NCBI RefSeq assembly: GCF_020889785.1
Contig: NZ_JACMYK010000071.1
Location: 1 to 38,383, forward strand
Origin: Bradyrhizobium acaciae
Lineage (GTDB): Bacteria > Pseudomonadota > Alphaproteobacteria > Rhizobiales > Xanthobacteraceae
Reading direction: 5' to 3'
DNA length: 38,383 nt
Part shown: positions 7,649-14,953 of the stretch, piece by piece
How positions within the stretch are numbered: the stretch's first letter is position 1
How the letters are laid out: every line of letters begins with the position of its first letter
Program-made: the position numbers and the translations under genes
Notes under the pieces: generated by a model
The model's database searches: none
The model's input: only the letters and a program-made list of their open reading frames with translations
Told to the model about the DNA's origin: nothing

Positions 7649-9208
7649 ATGATCCGCCTGAAATCCATGATGATATCGGCCGCATTGCTCGGCCTGTTGA
7701 GCCTCGGCGCGCCCGGCACTGGATTTGCCGAGACCGCTAACATCACCGTCGGCAACGCAGCGCAGACGTCGGCACAATCCGCCGATCAAGCCGCTTCGCC
7801 GGCGACGTCTGCTGCGGCGACACCAGGTACGCTGCGCGGCCCCGAGCAGCGCGTTGCGCTCGTGATCGGCAATGCGAACTATGAGAGCGCACCGAAGCTC
7901 GCCAATCCCGACAACGATGCGCAATCGATGGCCGAGCTGTTGAACTCGGCCGGCTTCGAGGTGATCTCCGCAACCGACCTCAGGCAGCGCGACATGATGA
8001 GAGTGCTGCAGGACTTTTCCGACAAGGTCGCCGCGCGCGGCCCCAACACCGTCGCGATGATCTATTACGCCGGCCACGGCGTGCAGCTCGCCGGCGAGAA
8101 CTATCTGATTCCGGTCGACGCGAAGATCGCTGCGCCCTCCGACCTCGACGGCAATGCGGTGCGCCTCGTCGACGTGATGGGCACGCTCGAGAACATCCCG
8201 AGCCGGATGCGCATCGTGGTGCTCGACGCCTGCCGCAACAACCCGTTTCCGAACGTCAACGATGCCGGCCGCGGCCTTGCCGTCGTCGACGCGCCGAGCG
8301 GCTCGATCGTCGGCTATTCGACCGCGCCCGGCATGGAGGCGCAGGACGGCAACAACGGCCACAGCCCCTACACCAACGCCTTCCTCCGCCTGGCGCGCGA
8401 GCCCAATCTGCCGATCGAGCAGCTGTTCAAGCGTGTTCGCCTCGAGGTCAACTCGACGACCGACGGCCGCCAGACGCCGTGGGAAAGCTCGTCGCTGACC
8501 TCCGATTTCTACTTCTTCGGCGACACGGCCGTTGCCTCGGCCCGTGCGCCTGCGAACGGCCCGGTCGTGCAGATGGCCTCGAACCTGCCGAACCGCTCGG
8601 TGCGGCAGGCCTATGACTTCGTGCTGTCGGAAGGCCGGCCGGATTATTATGAGGAGTTCATCCGGCTCTACCCGCGCGATCCGCTCTGCGACCGCATCCG
8701 CTTCCTGCTGACCAACTGGCTGCAGGTCGCGGCCTGGCACAAGGCGGTGCTTGCCAACACGCCGTTCGCCTACAAGACCTTCCACGACAATTTCGCTGGC
8801 AGCCCCTACGCGCAGCAGGCCTTGAAGTTGCAGGCGCAGCCGAAAGTCGTGCCGTTGATGCAGTTCACGCGGCTATCAAATCATCAGGCATTCCAGCCGA
8901 TCAATGCAGGCACGCAAAGCGCGATCAGCAAGATCGTGACCATGCCCGCGCCCGGAGCGAAGCTGGTCGGGATGACGAACTCAATCGGCAAAGGCAAGAT
9001 CGCGAGCCTTCCCGCGGCGAATGCCGGCAAGATTACGTCGAACCCGATCATGAAGGGCAACGGCAGGCAGCATGTCCGCGCCGAGCGGCAGAGCACGCCA
9101 GTCAACCGGATGAGATCAGGCGGCGGCCAGACCGCCTTCCATTCCGGCTCATCAGGTTCGCGCGTCGGCGGAATGGGCGGCGGCCATGGTGGCGGCTTCA
9201 GGCACTGA
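7649..9208 (+). CDS. Secreted caspase-family (peptidase C14) protein
   Basis: The protein (519 residues) begins with a signal peptide (MIRLKSMMISAALLGLLSLG..., likely cut near GFAET, about residue 30). The caspase p20-like domain runs from RVALVIGNANYES (about residue 68) to ~300. The catalytic dyad is present: His143 in YYAGHG and Cys195 in LDACRNNPF, so it is probably an active cysteine peptidase or orthocaspase. Residues ~310-390 form a second region with SEGRPDYYEEFIRLYP. The C-terminus is rich in Gly, Ser and His (GGMGGGHGGGFRH) and likely disordered. Such proteins are common in rhizobia and usually lack a known substrate. It appears to be transcribed alone and ends in a strong terminator. 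Confidence 0.9.
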   Translation: MIRLKSMMISAALLGLLSLGAPGTGFAETANITVGNAAQTSAQSADQAASPATSAAATPGTLRGPEQRVALVIGNANYESAPKLANPDNDAQSMAELLNSAGFEVISATDLRQRDMMRVLQDFSDKVAARGPNTVAMIYYAGHGVQLAGENYLIPVDAKIAAPSDLDGNAVRLVDVMGTLENIPSRMRIVVLDACRNNPFPNVNDAGRGLAVVDAPSGSIVGYSTAPGMEAQDGNNGHSPYTNAFLRLAREPNLPIEQLFKRVRLEVNSTTDGRQTPWESSSLTSDFYFFGDTAVASARAPANGPVVQMASNLPNRSVRQAYDFVLSEGRPDYYEEFIRLYPRDPLCDRIRFLLTNWLQVAAWHKAVLANTPFAYKTFHDNFAGSPYAQQALKLQAQPKVVPLMQFTRLSNHQAFQPINAGTQSAISKIVTMPAPGAKLVGMTNSIGKGKIASLPAANAGKITSNPIMKGNGRQHVRAERQSTPVNRMRSGGGQTAFHSGSSGSRVGGMGGGHGGGFRH

Positions 9209-9227
9209 TCCGCAACGGAAAGAAACT

Positions 9228-9264
9228 GGGGCAGAGCGATGATCGCCCTGCCCCCGCTTCTTTT
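9228..9264. terminator. Bidirectional intrinsic terminator
   Basis: GGGGCAG at 9228-9234 pairs with CTGCCCC at 9248-9254, and inside it GCGAT pairs with ATCGC, with one mismatch. CTTCTTTT follows on the plus strand and TTTCTTTCC on the minus strand. It lies between the convergent caspase-like and dehydratase genes and can serve both. Confidence 0.8.
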
Positions 9265-9279
9265 CAAAAAGTGCCGGCG

Positions 9280-10269
9280 TCAGGCGACGAGCTTCGCGAA
9301 CAGGTCGGCGTCGACATTGCCGCCCGAAAGCACGATGACGACGTTCTTGCCCTTGGCGTCGATCCGTCCTGCCAGCAGCGCGGCGAGCCCGATCGCGCCG
9401 CCGGGCTCGACCACGAGCTTCAGCTCGCGATAGGCGAAGGCCACGGCAGCACCGACCTCGTCGTCGGAGGCGCTGACGCCATTCGCGAGCAGCTTGCTGT
9501 TGATGGCAAAGGTGAGCTCACCCGGCATCATCGCCATCAGCGCATCGCAGATGGTGCGCGCCGCGACCGGATGCGCCTCGCGATGGCCGACCTTGAGGGA
9601 CAAGGCGTGATCGTCATAGCCCGCGGGCTCGGCGACGATCACCTGGGCCTGCGGATATTTCGCCTTCACCGCGGTGGCAACGCCGGCGATCAATCCGCCG
9701 CCTGAGGCCGGCGCCACGACGATGTCGGGCGTGAGCCCGAGCGCGGCCATGTCCTCGGCGATCTCGCGGCCGGCGGTGCCCTGGCCCGCGATCACCAAGG
9801 GATCATCATAGGGAGGCACCAAGGTCGCGCCGCGCTTGCTGGCGATGCCGCTGGCGATCGCCGCACGGTCGTCGCGATCGCGATCGTAGAGCACGACCTC
9901 GGCGCCATAGGATTTGGTCCGCTCACGCTTGGTGAGCGGCGAGTCCGCGGGCATCACGATGGTCGCCTGCATGTTCAGGATCTTGGCCGCTGCGGCAACG
10001 CCCTGGGCGTGATTGCCCGAGGAGAACGCGACGACGCCACCGCTCCGCTTGTCCTGCGGAATCGAGGCGAGCTTGTTGAAGGCGCCGCGGAACTTGAACG
10101 ATCCGGTCCGCTGCAGCATCTCGGGCTTGAGAAAGACCTTGGTGCCGACACGTTCGTTGAGAACGGGGAAGGTCAGGAGCGGCGTGCGCACCGCGAACGG
10201 CGCGACCACCCTTGCGGCGGCATCGATGTCCGCGGCAGCGACGGGTGGATTTAAAGTGGTGTCCGTCAT
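9280..10269 (-). CDS. PLP-dependent threonine/serine dehydratase family protein
   Basis: The product (329 residues) is a fold-type II PLP enzyme. The PLP lysine is K59 in TGSFKFRGA, the substrate loop is SSGNHAQG (about residues 83-90), and the phosphate-binding glycine loop is SGGGL (about 185). There is no C-terminal ACT domain, so it is of the catabolic, serine-racemase or hydroxyaspartate ammonia-lyase type rather than the allosteric biosynthetic IlvA. Likely reactions are deamination of threonine or serine to 2-oxobutyrate or pyruvate; specificity cannot be told by motif. The ATG at 10269 (MTDTTLNPP) was taken, since the 12 residues upstream do not fit the family. It stands between the caspase-like gene and the glycosyltransferase operon, 57 bp downstream of the latter's stop. 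Confidence 0.9.
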   Translation of the reverse strand: MTDTTLNPPVAAADIDAAARVVAPFAVRTPLLTFPVLNERVGTKVFLKPEMLQRTGSFKFRGAFNKLASIPQDKRSGGVVAFSSGNHAQGVAAAAKILNMQATIVMPADSPLTKRERTKSYGAEVVLYDRDRDDRAAIASGIASKRGATLVPPYDDPLVIAGQGTAGREIAEDMAALGLTPDIVVAPASGGGLIAGVATAVKAKYPQAQVIVAEPAGYDDHALSLKVGHREAHPVAARTICDALMAMMPGELTFAINSKLLANGVSASDDEVGAAVAFAYRELKLVVEPGGAIGLAALLAGRIDAKGKNVVIVLSGGNVDADLFAKLVA

Positions 10270-10326
10270 CCGCAGTTTGTATCGCGGCGGAGCGCAGCCC
10301 GGCAAGACGCTTTAGCGTGAGTTTGT

Positions 10327-11418
10327 CTAGTGCGAGGTCGGCTGGGTGGCCGGCAGGGCCGCAAAATGGTGCTCTTCGGCACCGAATTCGATCGCCTCCC
10401 CCTCGCCGTCGGGCGCCGCGGGACGAACATTCATGCAGCGGTCGATGAACACCCGGGCCGACGCCTGCCAGGTGTGGAGCGCGGCGAACTCGACGCAGGC
10501 CTGCCGCGGGATGCTGAGCGCCTCGAGGCAAGCGTGGTGCAGATCCTCGTCGAGAACCGCGACCGGCGCGGAGCCGATCACGTCGCGGGGACCGGTGACT
10601 GGAAAAGCGGCAACCGGGAGGCCGCTCGCCAATGCCTCGAGCAGCACGAGGCCGAAGGTGTCGGTCCGGCTCGGGAAAACGAACACATCGGCTGCGGCAT
10701 AGATTTCAGCCAATTCTTCCCCATGACGAGCGCCGAGGAACACGGCTTCCGGATATTTCCGCTCCAGCGCCGCCCGCGCCGGTCCATCGCCGACCACGAC
10801 CTTGGTGCCGGGCAGATCGAGATCGAGGAATGCCTCGAGATTCTTCTCCACCGCCACCCGGCCGACGCTGAGGTAGACCGGCTGCGGCAGGCAGAGGTCG
10901 ACATCGCGCGGATGGAACAGCGCGGTATCGACGCCGCGCGACCACAGCACCACGTTGCGGAAGCCGCGCTGGCGCAGCTCGGCCGCCAACGCCGGAGTGG
11001 CGGCCATCACCGCCCGGCTCGGCCGATGGAACCAGCGCAGCGCCCGCCACACCCAGGCCTCGGGGACGGGCGTCCGTGCCGAGACGTATTCCGGAAAGCG
11101 GGTGTGGAAGCTCGTCGTGAACGGCAGGCCGTGTCGGCGACAATAACGCCGGACCGAAAGCCCGATCGGGCCTTCGGTCGCGATGTGGATGCTGTCGGGC
11201 TTGGCCGCCTCGATCAGGCTTGCGACCTTGGCCTGGTACGGCAGCGCCAGCCTGAGATCGCGATAGCTCGGCATCGCGAAGGTGCGGAACTCGTCCGGCG
11301 TCAGGAAGCTCACTTCGACGCCGAGTGATGTTGCCGCCTGCGCCATCATGGTCAGCGTGCGGACAACCCCGTTGACCTGGGGATGCCACGCATCGGTCGC
11401 GACCAGGATATGCGTCAT
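10327..11418 (-). CDS. GT4 glycosyltransferase, GDP-mannose-dependent alpha-mannosyltransferase-like
   Basis: The 363-residue product has the GT-B fold of family GT4. The N-terminal half shows MTHILVATDAWHPQVNGVV and TSFHTRFPEYV; the C-terminal nucleotide-sugar half shows SVGRVAVEKN, VVVGDGP and FPSRTDTFGLVLLEALASGLPV, with the E-x7-E motif. The HPQVNGVVRTL start is typical of MgtA/PimB/SqdX-like lipid glycosyltransferases, so a membrane lipid is the likely acceptor. Donor (GDP-Man or other) and acceptor are inference. The ATG at 11416-11418 overlaps the TGA of the upstream phosphoesterase gene by 4 bp, showing translational coupling. The last ~35 residues are acidic and not part of the fold. 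Confidence 0.88.
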   Translation of the reverse strand: MTHILVATDAWHPQVNGVVRTLTMMAQAATSLGVEVSFLTPDEFRTFAMPSYRDLRLALPYQAKVASLIEAAKPDSIHIATEGPIGLSVRRYCRRHGLPFTTSFHTRFPEYVSARTPVPEAWVWRALRWFHRPSRAVMAATPALAAELRQRGFRNVVLWSRGVDTALFHPRDVDLCLPQPVYLSVGRVAVEKNLEAFLDLDLPGTKVVVGDGPARAALERKYPEAVFLGARHGEELAEIYAAADVFVFPSRTDTFGLVLLEALASGLPVAAFPVTGPRDVIGSAPVAVLDEDLHHACLEALSIPRQACVEFAALHTWQASARVFIDRCMNVRPAAPDGEGEAIEFGAEEHHFAALPATQPTSH

Positions 11419-12227
11419 GCAGCGCGTGCCGTCACTCGCGGAACTGGCGCAATCCGGCGCACCGGATCGGTCCAGGTGATGATCTCGAAGCTGCCGTCCT
11501 CATGCTCGGCGAGCGCGGTACAGCTCTCGACCCAGTCGCCGCAATTCATGTAGCGGATGCCGTGCTCGTCATGAATCGTCGCATAGTGGATGTGGCCGCA
11601 GATCACGCCGTCGCAGCCGTGACGCCGCGCCTCGCCGGCAAGCGTCGCCTCGAACGCGCCGATATAGTTCACCGCCTTCTTGACCTTCAGCTTGGCCCAT
11701 TGCGACAGCGACCAGTAGGGAACGCCGAACATCTTGCGGAAGAAGTTGACGAACCTGTTCATCTGGATCGCGAAGTCGTAGGCCTTGTCGCCGAGATGGG
11801 CGAGCCAGCGCGCGTTCTGCACCACGAGATCGAAGATGTCGCCGTGGATCACGAGGTAGCGCTTGCCATCGGCGCCGGTGTGGACGGTGTTCTCCACCAC
11901 ATCGATGCCGCCGAAATGCGTACCGTAATATTTGCGCAGGAACTCGTCGTGGTTGCCCGGGACGTAGATCACCTTGGCGCCCTTGCGCGCCTTGCGAAGC
12001 ATCTTCTGCACGAAATCGTTGTGAGTCTGCGGCCAGTACCAGTTCGACTTCAGCGCCCAGCCGTCGACGATATCACCAACCAGGTAGATCGTGTCGGCAT
12101 CGTGAGAGCGGAGGAAGTCCAGCAGGCGGTCGGCTTGCGAACCGCGGGCTCCGAGATGGACATCGGAGATAAACAAAGTGCGAAAGTGCCGCTCGGGACT
12201 TTCTTCACTCAAGGAGTCGCTTCCCAT
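11415..12227 (-). CDS. LpxH-like calcineurin-type metallophosphoesterase
   Basis: The 270-residue protein has all metal motifs of the UDP-2,3-diacylglucosamine pyrophosphatase-like family: SDVHLG (D22, H24), GDIVDGW, GNHDE, HGD and GHIHYA. A central helical insertion (about 125-175, AIQMNRFVNFFRKMFGVPYWSLSQWAK) is amphipathic or hydrophobic and could contact lipid. Alphaproteobacteria generally use LpxI at the LpxH step of lipid A synthesis, and this gene is not in an lpx cluster; its 4-bp overlap with a GT4 gene suggests a different glycolipid phosphate substrate. I chose the ATG at 12227 (MGSDSLSEES); the open extension to 12290 is not family-like. The upstream region holds an inverted-repeat array at 12340-12403. 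Confidence 0.85.
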   Translation of the reverse strand: MGSDSLSEESPERHFRTLFISDVHLGARGSQADRLLDFLRSHDADTIYLVGDIVDGWALKSNWYWPQTHNDFVQKMLRKARKGAKVIYVPGNHDEFLRKYYGTHFGGIDVVENTVHTGADGKRYLVIHGDIFDLVVQNARWLAHLGDKAYDFAIQMNRFVNFFRKMFGVPYWSLSQWAKLKVKKAVNYIGAFEATLAGEARRHGCDGVICGHIHYATIHDEHGIRYMNCGDWVESCTALAEHEDGSFEIITWTDPVRRIAPVPRVTARAA

Positions 12228-12339
12228 GCCTGTGCACCTAACAGATTCCTGTGACAAGGCGATGACGATCCCCGCGACCCAAGGCCCCACAAACGTTAAC
12301 GAGAATCAGCAGTACGCCCCTCCAATGCGGATAACAGCG

Positions 12340-12403
12340 GCGTGCGACAATCTGGCGACATGCGGCTGTCGCTTCTGTGTGGAACAGGCGTTATGTCGCA
12401 CGC
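12340..12403. promoter_or_regulatory. Nested inverted-repeat array of GCGACA/TGTCGC
   Basis: Outer arms GCGTGCGACA (12340-12349) and TGTCGCACGC (12394-12403) are a perfect 10-bp inverted repeat. Between them GCGACA (12355-12360), TGCGGC and TGTCGC (12367-12372) form a second inverted repeat. The same hexamer therefore occurs four times, twice in each orientation. The array is 113-176 bp upstream of the phosphoesterase start and could be an operator array or a structured leader. Confidence 0.4.
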
Positions 12404-12423
12404 AGATCGCGGCAGAGCAGATC

Positions 12424-12511
12424 CGTCATTGCGAGGAGCGAAGCGACGAAGCAATCCATCTTTCCGCGTGTGAGGAGCAATGGATTGCTTCGCTCCGCTC
12501 GCAATGACGAT
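12424..12511. repeat. Palindromic intergenic repeat, copy 2
   Basis: It has the same ends and inner arms as the element at 534-622 (CGTCATTGCGAG and CTCGCAATGACG outside, GAAGCAATCCAT and ATGGATTGCTTCG inside). Its reverse complement aligns with copy 1, so the two copies are inverted relative to each other. The centre of the hairpin differs between copies. It lies just downstream of the thiD stop codon and may help end thiD transcription. Confidence 0.8.
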
Positions 12512-12538
12512 CTTGGCGATGTCTGCGCGATCCGACGA

Positions 12539-13336
12539 CTAATAATATTTGTGGAAGTGATGCACTGGGCCATGACCGTGGCCGACGGTGAAGCGATCGG
12601 CGGCGGCGATCGCAGCAGTGATCCACGCCTTGGCGTTGCGAACGGCGGTCTCCATCGCCTCGCCCTTCGCGAGCCCTGCCGCGATCGCCGACGACAGCGA
12701 GCAGCCGGTGCCATGGGTGTTTGATGTGGCGATGCGCGGTGCCGCGAGCGCGATGCTGCGCTCGCCATCGATCAGATAGTCGATGCTGTCCGCGCCGTGG
12801 CCGTGACCGCCCTTGACCAGCACCGCGCGACATCCCATCGCCAGCAATCGCCTGCCCTGTCGCGCGACGTCGGCCTCGTTCGAGGCGACCGGTTCGTTCA
12901 AGAGCGCCGCCGCTTCCGGCAGGTTCGGCATGATCAGCGACGCCAGCGGAAACAGTTTGGTCCTCAACGCATCGACGGCCTCGGCGGCAAGCAGCCGATC
13001 GCCTGACGTTGCAACCATCACCGGGTCGAGCACGATATGGCGCGGCACCCAGCGCTTCAGCCCATCGGCGATCGCAGCGATCGTCTCGGCCTGCGCCACC
13101 ATGCCGATCTTGACCGCATCGACCTTGAGGTCGGAGAACACCGCATCCATCTGGGCAGTGACGAATGACGCCGGCACCGGATGGATGCCGCTGACCCCGG
13201 TGGTGTTCTGTGCGGTCAGCGCGGTGATGGCGGAGGCGCCATAGACCCCGAGCGCGGCAAAGCTCTTGAGGTCGGCCTGGATGCCCGCTCCTCCAGAGGA
13301 ATCCGAGCCGGCAATGGTGAGCGCAACCGGCGTCAT
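12539..13336 (-). CDS. thiD: Hydroxymethylpyrimidine / phosphomethylpyrimidine kinase
   Basis: This 265-residue ribokinase-superfamily enzyme phosphorylates HMP and HMP-P to HMP-PP in thiamine biosynthesis. The start MTPVALTIAGSDSSGGAGIQADLKSF and the anion-hole motif NTHGTGCSLSSAIAAGL are diagnostic, and DPVMVATSGDRLL and PNLPEAAALL match ThiD throughout. The length is that of the normal monofunctional enzyme. No other thi gene is in the window and no TPP riboswitch is evident in the 184 bp upstream, so this copy may serve salvage. The last residues (GHGHGPVHHFHKYY) are His-rich, as in other alphaproteobacterial ThiD proteins. Confidence 0.95.
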   Translation of the reverse strand: MTPVALTIAGSDSSGGAGIQADLKSFAALGVYGASAITALTAQNTTGVSGIHPVPASFVTAQMDAVFSDLKVDAVKIGMVAQAETIAAIADGLKRWVPRHIVLDPVMVATSGDRLLAAEAVDALRTKLFPLASLIMPNLPEAAALLNEPVASNEADVARQGRRLLAMGCRAVLVKGGHGHGADSIDYLIDGERSIALAAPRIATSNTHGTGCSLSSAIAAGLAKGEAMETAVRNAKAWITAAIAAADRFTVGHGHGPVHHFHKYY

Positions 13337-13462
13337 CTTGCAGCACCGGCGATCGGCAGGAATGAGACCGTCACGATTGAGACCATAGGCCTGTCCTAGC
13401 CCGGCCGCCCATCGGCGGCAAGTTCGCCTGACTTTACCGCGAGTTGGCCCCCTCTTGCCCCC

Positions 13463-13493
13463 TTGCGTCGGCTGCCGGTTTTTGGCCTATAGT
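13463..13493 (+). promoter_or_regulatory. Candidate sigma-70-type promoter for the Lrp-domain gene
   Basis: TTGCGT (13463-13468) and TATAGT (13488-13493) are separated by 19 bp, slightly more than ideal. Transcription would start near 13500, about 20 bp before the ATG at 13521, leaving room for the GGGAG ribosome binding site at 13507-13511. Confidence 0.35.
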
Positions 13494-13520
13494 CGCGGAA
13501 ATCCCCGGGAGACGACTTTG

Positions 13521-13766
13521 ATGGTTCCTTTCTTCGTCCAGATCAAATGCAAACTCGGCCAGTCCTACACCGTCGCCAACGCGCTGGCGGAAGCCGAGAT
13601 TGCGTCCGAGATCTATTCCACCGCGGGCAATTACGATCTCCTGGTCAAGTTCTACGTCGACCACGACACCGACATCGGCCATTTCATCAACGAGAAGGTT
13701 CAGGTGATCCCGGGCATCCAGGACACCCTCACCATCATCACCTTCAAGGCGTTCGGCGCGAAATAG
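13521..13766 (+). CDS. Stand-alone Lrp/AsnC ligand-binding (RAM) domain protein
   Basis: The 81-residue product matches the effector-binding half of Lrp/AsnC regulators (VPFFVQIKCKLGQSYTVANAL, then YDLLVKFYVDHDTDIGHFINEKV and a QDTLTIITFKAF end strand). There is no helix-turn-helix and no room for one. Such RAM-only proteins form octamer-like rings, bind amino acids and may modulate full-length Lrp proteins or act on their own. The ATG is well placed after GGGAG (13507-13511). It appears to be a single-gene transcript, followed at once by a palindromic repeat. The protein is short but its β-α-β pattern is complete, so it does not look like a gene remnant. Confidence 0.9.
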   Translation: MVPFFVQIKCKLGQSYTVANALAEAEIASEIYSTAGNYDLLVKFYVDHDTDIGHFINEKVQVIPGIQDTLTIITFKAFGAK

Positions 13767-13842
13767 CGCATGATCCGGAAAAGCGCGAAGCGGTTTCGCT
13801 CGGGACAAACGCGAAACACGTTTGCGCGGAGATCATGCTCAA
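13767..13842. repeat. Short palindromic repeat (GCATGATC...GATCATGC), copy 2
   Basis: GCGCATGATCCGGAAAAGCG at the left and GATCATGCTC at the right frame a fold-back centre. It is a longer relative of the element at 1606-1650 and starts directly after the stop codon of the Lrp-domain gene, so it likely forms the 3' end of that transcript. The type is remembered as common in bradyrhizobia. Confidence 0.65.
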
Positions 13843-13857
13843 ACAATGAGGCGCCCG

Positions 13858-14787
13858 CTAGGATTGCTTCTCCTTCTTCAGCGGTTTCGGTGGTCCCTCG
13901 ACCGGCGGCAGCGACTTGATGTACTCGGCGATCGCGTCGCGATCGGTCGACGAGAGCTGCGAGGTGTTGCGGATCACGCCCACCATCGATCCGCCGGCGC
14001 TATCGCCGTCCGGCGTCTGTCCGCTCTCGAGGAAATAGGCGACATCCTTCACGCTCCAGTCCGAGAGCCCCCTCGGTGTGATGTTCGGCACCCAGCCCTC
14101 GCCCTCCGGATTCGAGCAGCCCGCGAAGCGCTGCGAGCTGACGATGCCGCCGAGGAAATTCCGCGGGCTGTGACACTCGGCGCAATGGCCGAGGCTGTTG
14201 ACGAGATAGGCGCCGCGATACCAATGCGCCGAGCGGCTGGCATCGGCGACGAACGGCTTGCCGTCCATGAACAGGAATTTCCAGACGCCGACATTACGCC
14301 TGATGTCGAAGGGAAACGGCACGTCGTGGTCGCGCACCTTGCCGGCGACCGGCGGCAGGGTCTTCAGATAGGCGAACAGGTCGCGCACATCGTTGACCCT
14401 GGCGTGCTGATAGGAGGTATAGGGAAACGCCGGAAAATAGTGCGTCCCCGACGGCGAGGTGCCCTTCATGACCGCGGTGACGAAATCGGCCTCGCTCCAG
14501 CGGCCGATGCCGTCGTTCGGGTCGGGCGAGATGTTCGGCGCGTAGAAGGTGCCGAACGGCGACGGTATCGCGAGCCCGCCGCCGAGCCTGGTGCGGTCAT
14601 CCTGCTTCGGCACGGCATGACAGGAGGAACATCCCCCGGCATTGAACGTTGTGAGCCCGTTGGCCAGATTGGGCTGGTAGGCCGGCAGCGCGCTCGCAGC
14701 AACGGTCGCGGGGATCGTCAGCCACCAGTACACGCCGAAGCCGATCAGGCCGCCGAGGCCGGCCAGGGGAAGAATTCGTCGCAACAT
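13858..14787 (-). CDS. Diheme cytochrome c (dehydrogenase electron-acceptor subunit type)
   Basis: The protein has 309 residues with one N-terminal membrane helix (about 7-27) that works as an uncleaved anchor or signal. Two class-I cytochrome c domains follow, with heme motifs C53-SS-C56-H57 and C202-AE-C205-H206. The internal sequences GTFYAPNISPDPNDGIGRW and FPYTSYQHARVNDVRDLFAYLKTLP are typical of the cytochrome subunits of membrane alcohol/aldehyde dehydrogenases and of nicotinate or isoquinoline-type molybdenum dehydrogenases. It should pass electrons in the periplasm toward the terminal oxidases. No dehydrogenase subunit is directly adjacent; an orphan molybdenum hydroxylase subunit is 1.3 kb away on the same strand. 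The tail is Pro/Lys-rich. Confidence 0.9.
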   Translation of the reverse strand: MLRRILPLAGLGGLIGFGVYWWLTIPATVAASALPAYQPNLANGLTTFNAGGCSSCHAVPKQDDRTRLGGGLAIPSPFGTFYAPNISPDPNDGIGRWSEADFVTAVMKGTSPSGTHYFPAFPYTSYQHARVNDVRDLFAYLKTLPPVAGKVRDHDVPFPFDIRRNVGVWKFLFMDGKPFVADASRSAHWYRGAYLVNSLGHCAECHSPRNFLGGIVSSQRFAGCSNPEGEGWVPNITPRGLSDWSVKDVAYFLESGQTPDGDSAGGSMVGVIRNTSQLSSTDRDAIAEYIKSLPPVEGPPKPLKKEKQS

Positions 14788-14886
14788 TCACCGATCCGTC
14801 ATTGGTCGCTTCAGCGTATCAACCAGTATGATGACAAGCACTCGTACAAGCTCTCATCAAATTTGCCGCACCTCACGATCATTTTG

Positions 14887-14911
14887 GGAATAAATCGCCG
14901 AAGCGGCTGTT
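14887..14911 (+). promoter_or_regulatory. Candidate EcfG-type (general stress) promoter for the CHRD gene
   Basis: GGAAT (14887-14891) and GTT (14909-14911) are 17 bp apart, close to the alphaproteobacterial EcfG pattern GGAAC-N16/17-GTT, with one base changed. It would start transcription about 35 bp upstream of the CHRD start codon. The match is short, so this is only a candidate. Confidence 0.25.
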
Positions 14912-14953
14912 GAAGACTGCAACCGTCCTGTGACGTAAAAGGGGAGAGAAACC

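Larger units (their letters stand above)
12228..12538. other. 311-bp non-coding region between the phosphoesterase gene and thiD
   Basis: No convincing gene is present. Going from left to right the stretch holds the 5' region of the phosphoesterase-GT operon, a nested inverted-repeat array (12340-12403), and palindromic repeat copy 2 (12424-12511), which ends 28 bp before the thiD stop codon. The promoter of the phosphoesterase operon must lie here, but I cannot point to a -35/-10 pair. Confidence 0.7.

Noticed and set aside
11415..12227. Calling the phosphoesterase LpxH outright
   Set aside because: Motifs fit the LpxH-like family, but alphaproteobacteria usually have LpxI, and the gene is coupled to a GT4 gene rather than lpx genes.
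13337..13520. TPP riboswitch upstream of thiD
   Set aside because: No CUGAGA-type or ACCUGA-type core was found in the 184 bp on the thiD strand.
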